From Spirochaeta sp. (GTDB lineage Bacteria; Spirochaetota; Spirochaetia; DSM-27196; Alkalispirochaetaceae), in assembly GCA_007117185.1 (NCBI GenBank), contig SKHA01000077.1:1-7086 (forward strand): 7,086 nucleotides of DNA. The letters run 5' to 3'. Below are positions 6,053-7,086 of the stretch, in pieces. Made by a program: the position numbers and the translations under genes. The notes under the pieces are model-generated. The model had not been told where the DNA came from. It saw only the letters and a program-made list of their open reading frames with translations, and made no database searches. How positions within the stretch are numbered: position 1 is the first letter of the stretch; the number at the start of each line of letters is the position of its first letter.

Positions 6053-6796
6053 ATGGTATCGATTCTCATCATTGGCGACGAAATTCTCAGTGGCAGCGTT
6101 CGCGAGGCCAACCTTCACCCTCTCATCTCCGGACTGGCTTCTGTCGGTTACCCCGTTCAGGAGGTGAGGATCGTCTCGGATGGGGTTGAACACATTGCCG
6201 CGGCAATTCGGGACCTCCTGAAAAGCGCTGCCTATGTCGTCACCGTAGGCGGGATCGGTCCGACCCATGACGACAGAACCCTTGAAGCGGTTGCCGTTGC
6301 CTGCGATGTCCCGCTGGTGCGAAACGCCGAGATGCTCAGATTCCTGGAGGGGAGGTACGGGACCCCCCTCACCCCGATGGTTGAGAAGATGGCCGACCTG
6401 CCGGTGGGGACGGAGGTCCAGGGGTGCGCCCAGGGCCGCTGGCCCCTGATACGGCGGGAGCAGCTGTTTGTTTTGCCGGGCCTCCCGGTGGCGTTGCTGG
6501 ACAAGCTGCAGCGGCTGCTGGGGGAGTTGCCTCCGCGCCGGACGGTGGCGCAGCGTAAAATCTACCTCACCGCCGATGAGAGCGAGTTCGCCGACTGGCT
6601 CACTGCCTACCAGGACCGTAACGGCACGGTGACCATCGGCAGCTACCCCGTCCATGGACAGAGAGACTACGCGGCTCATATCGATGTGCGGGGAGATGAC
6701 CGCGACGAGGTTCTGCGCTGCGCCGGGGAACTTCAGGCCTACGCGGTGCAGCACAACTGGTTTGTCCGAGTCGAGGGAGATTCCCCGGGTGAATGA
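6053..6796 (+). CDS. Stand-alone CinA N-terminal / molybdopterin-binding-like (MoaB/Mog fold) protein
   Basis: This 247-residue cytosolic protein matches the COG1058 part of CinA. GDEILSG is at residues 8-14, VSDGVEHIAAAI at 41-52, and the family signature GGIGPTHDD at 66-74. A later LFVLPGLPVALLDKL and a C-terminal alpha/beta section with GSYPVH fit the same family. Full CinA is about 410-430 residues because it adds a C-terminal NMN deamidase domain; that domain is missing here, and the stop is followed at once by another gene. In known relatives this domain carries ADP-ribose pyrophosphatase or related nucleotide hydrolase activity, so a role in NAD-derived or nucleotide clean-up is possible; the substrate here is unproven. 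I chose ATG 6053 because it begins the first strand and sits at the predicted +1. An upstream TTG at 6017 would lie in the -35 box. Confidence 0.88.
   Translation: MVSILIIGDEILSGSVREANLHPLISGLASVGYPVQEVRIVSDGVEHIAAAIRDLLKSAAYVVTVGGIGPTHDDRTLEAVAVACDVPLVRNAEMLRFLEGRYGTPLTPMVEKMADLPVGTEVQGCAQGRWPLIRREQLFVLPGLPVALLDKLQRLLGELPPRRTVAQRKIYLTADESEFADWLTAYQDRNGTVTIGSYPVHGQRDYAAHIDVRGDDRDEVLRCAGELQAYAVQHNWFVRVEGDSPGE
6773..6779 (+). promoter_or_regulatory. Ribosome binding site of the esterase-like gene
   Basis: GAGGGAG lies nine bases upstream of GTG 6789, within the end of the CinA-like gene, and supports that start. Confidence 0.6.
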
Positions 6797-7086
6797 TCCC
6801 CTGAAGGTGGTTGAGGTTCACCTCGGGGAAGAGGGGACGGTGTGCATGCTCCACGGATTCGGGGCCAGCGCTCAGGACCTGGTTCCCCTGGCATCCGAGG
6901 TGGGTTTGGGCCACCGCTGGCTCTTTCCCGGTGCGCCGGTTCAGATCACCGTGGCGGGGATGTCCCAGGGGCAGGCGTGGTTTCCCCGGGAGCCTGAGGA
7001 GCTGGAGAAGGCCCTCTACGGCGGGTACTTTCTCTCCCTTCAGACCCTCCAGCCCCCGGGGCTCGCCGGGGCGGCGGAGCAGGTCC
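6789..7086 (+). CDS. Alpha/beta hydrolase, carboxylesterase/phospholipase type, N-terminal 99 residues (runs off the window)
   Basis: I translated this frame by hand from GTG 6789, which overlaps the CinA-like stop codon by eight bases. Residues about 18-29 read VCMLHGFGASAQ, the HG-F/G-G-A oxyanion-hole motif after the third strand. DLVPLA follows, then FPGAPVQITVAG and GQAWFP at about 53-75. That order, HG.GA..D..P then P.APV then a Trp-Phe/Tyr, is characteristic of the small serine esterases of COG0400 (carboxylesterase, phospholipase/acyl-protein thioesterase type, about 200-220 residues). The GxSxG nucleophile and the Asp and His of the triad would lie beyond 7086, so activity cannot be confirmed. 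The overlap and a GAGGGAG Shine-Dalgarno site imply co-transcription with the CinA-like gene. Substrate unknown. Confidence 0.8.
   Translation, partial: MNDPLKVVEVHLGEEGTVCMLHGFGASAQDLVPLASEVGLGHRWLFPGAPVQITVAGMSQGQAWFPREPEELEKALYGGYFLSLQTLQPPGLAGAAEQV

Noticed and set aside
5960..6754. Minus-strand open frame of 264 codons opposite the CinA-like gene
   Set aside because: It is the antisense of the GGIGPTHDD-bearing gene, with no recognisable domain.

Overview
This is a GC-rich bacterial window with tightly packed genes and no rRNA, tRNA, CRISPR array or insertion sequence that I can see. The longest gene-free stretch is 124 bp. The phylum cannot be fixed from the sequence. The fusion of a metallo-beta-lactamase fold to cyclic-nucleotide-binding-like domains makes me think of spirochaetes or another free-living Gram-negative lineage, but that is recollection, not proof.

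Layout. (A) 1-1673, minus strand: zwf (glucose-6-phosphate dehydrogenase) followed by the N-terminal part of pgl (6-phosphogluconolactonase), joined by an ATGA stop/start overlap. Together they are the two steps of the oxidative pentose phosphate branch. (B) 1714-2508, plus strand: a class I SAM-dependent methyltransferase, divergent from zwf, with its ribosome binding site lying over the predicted zwf -35 box. (C) 2532-5928, minus strand: a compact three-gene unit. It runs from a TPR protein, to a large metallo-beta-lactamase-fold protein with two CNB-like domains, to a gamma-class carbonic-anhydrase-like protein. The last two overlap by ATGA. (D) 6053-7086, plus strand, divergent from (C): a stand-alone CinA N-terminal (molybdopterin-binding-like) protein, then the start of a carboxylesterase/phospholipase-type alpha/beta hydrolase that overlaps it by 8 bases and runs off the window.

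Two themes stand out. First, the genes that begin transcription units (zwf, the TPR gene and the CinA-like gene) each have a plausible -35/-10 pair placed 6-8 bases before the start codon and no useful Shine-Dalgarno site. Downstream genes in the units do have Shine-Dalgarno sites or stop/start overlaps. This is the geometry of leaderless transcripts. Second, the 739-residue metallo-beta-lactamase/CNB fusion keeps every expected metal ligand, but the phosphate-binding Glu/Arg pair is altered in both CNB-like domains. It looks like an active hydrolase controlled by something other than ordinary cAMP binding, or by an unusual ligand. It is the best candidate here for undescribed biology, and its TPR and carbonic-anhydrase-like neighbours are possible partners. 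I do not see a complete novel defence or mobile system.
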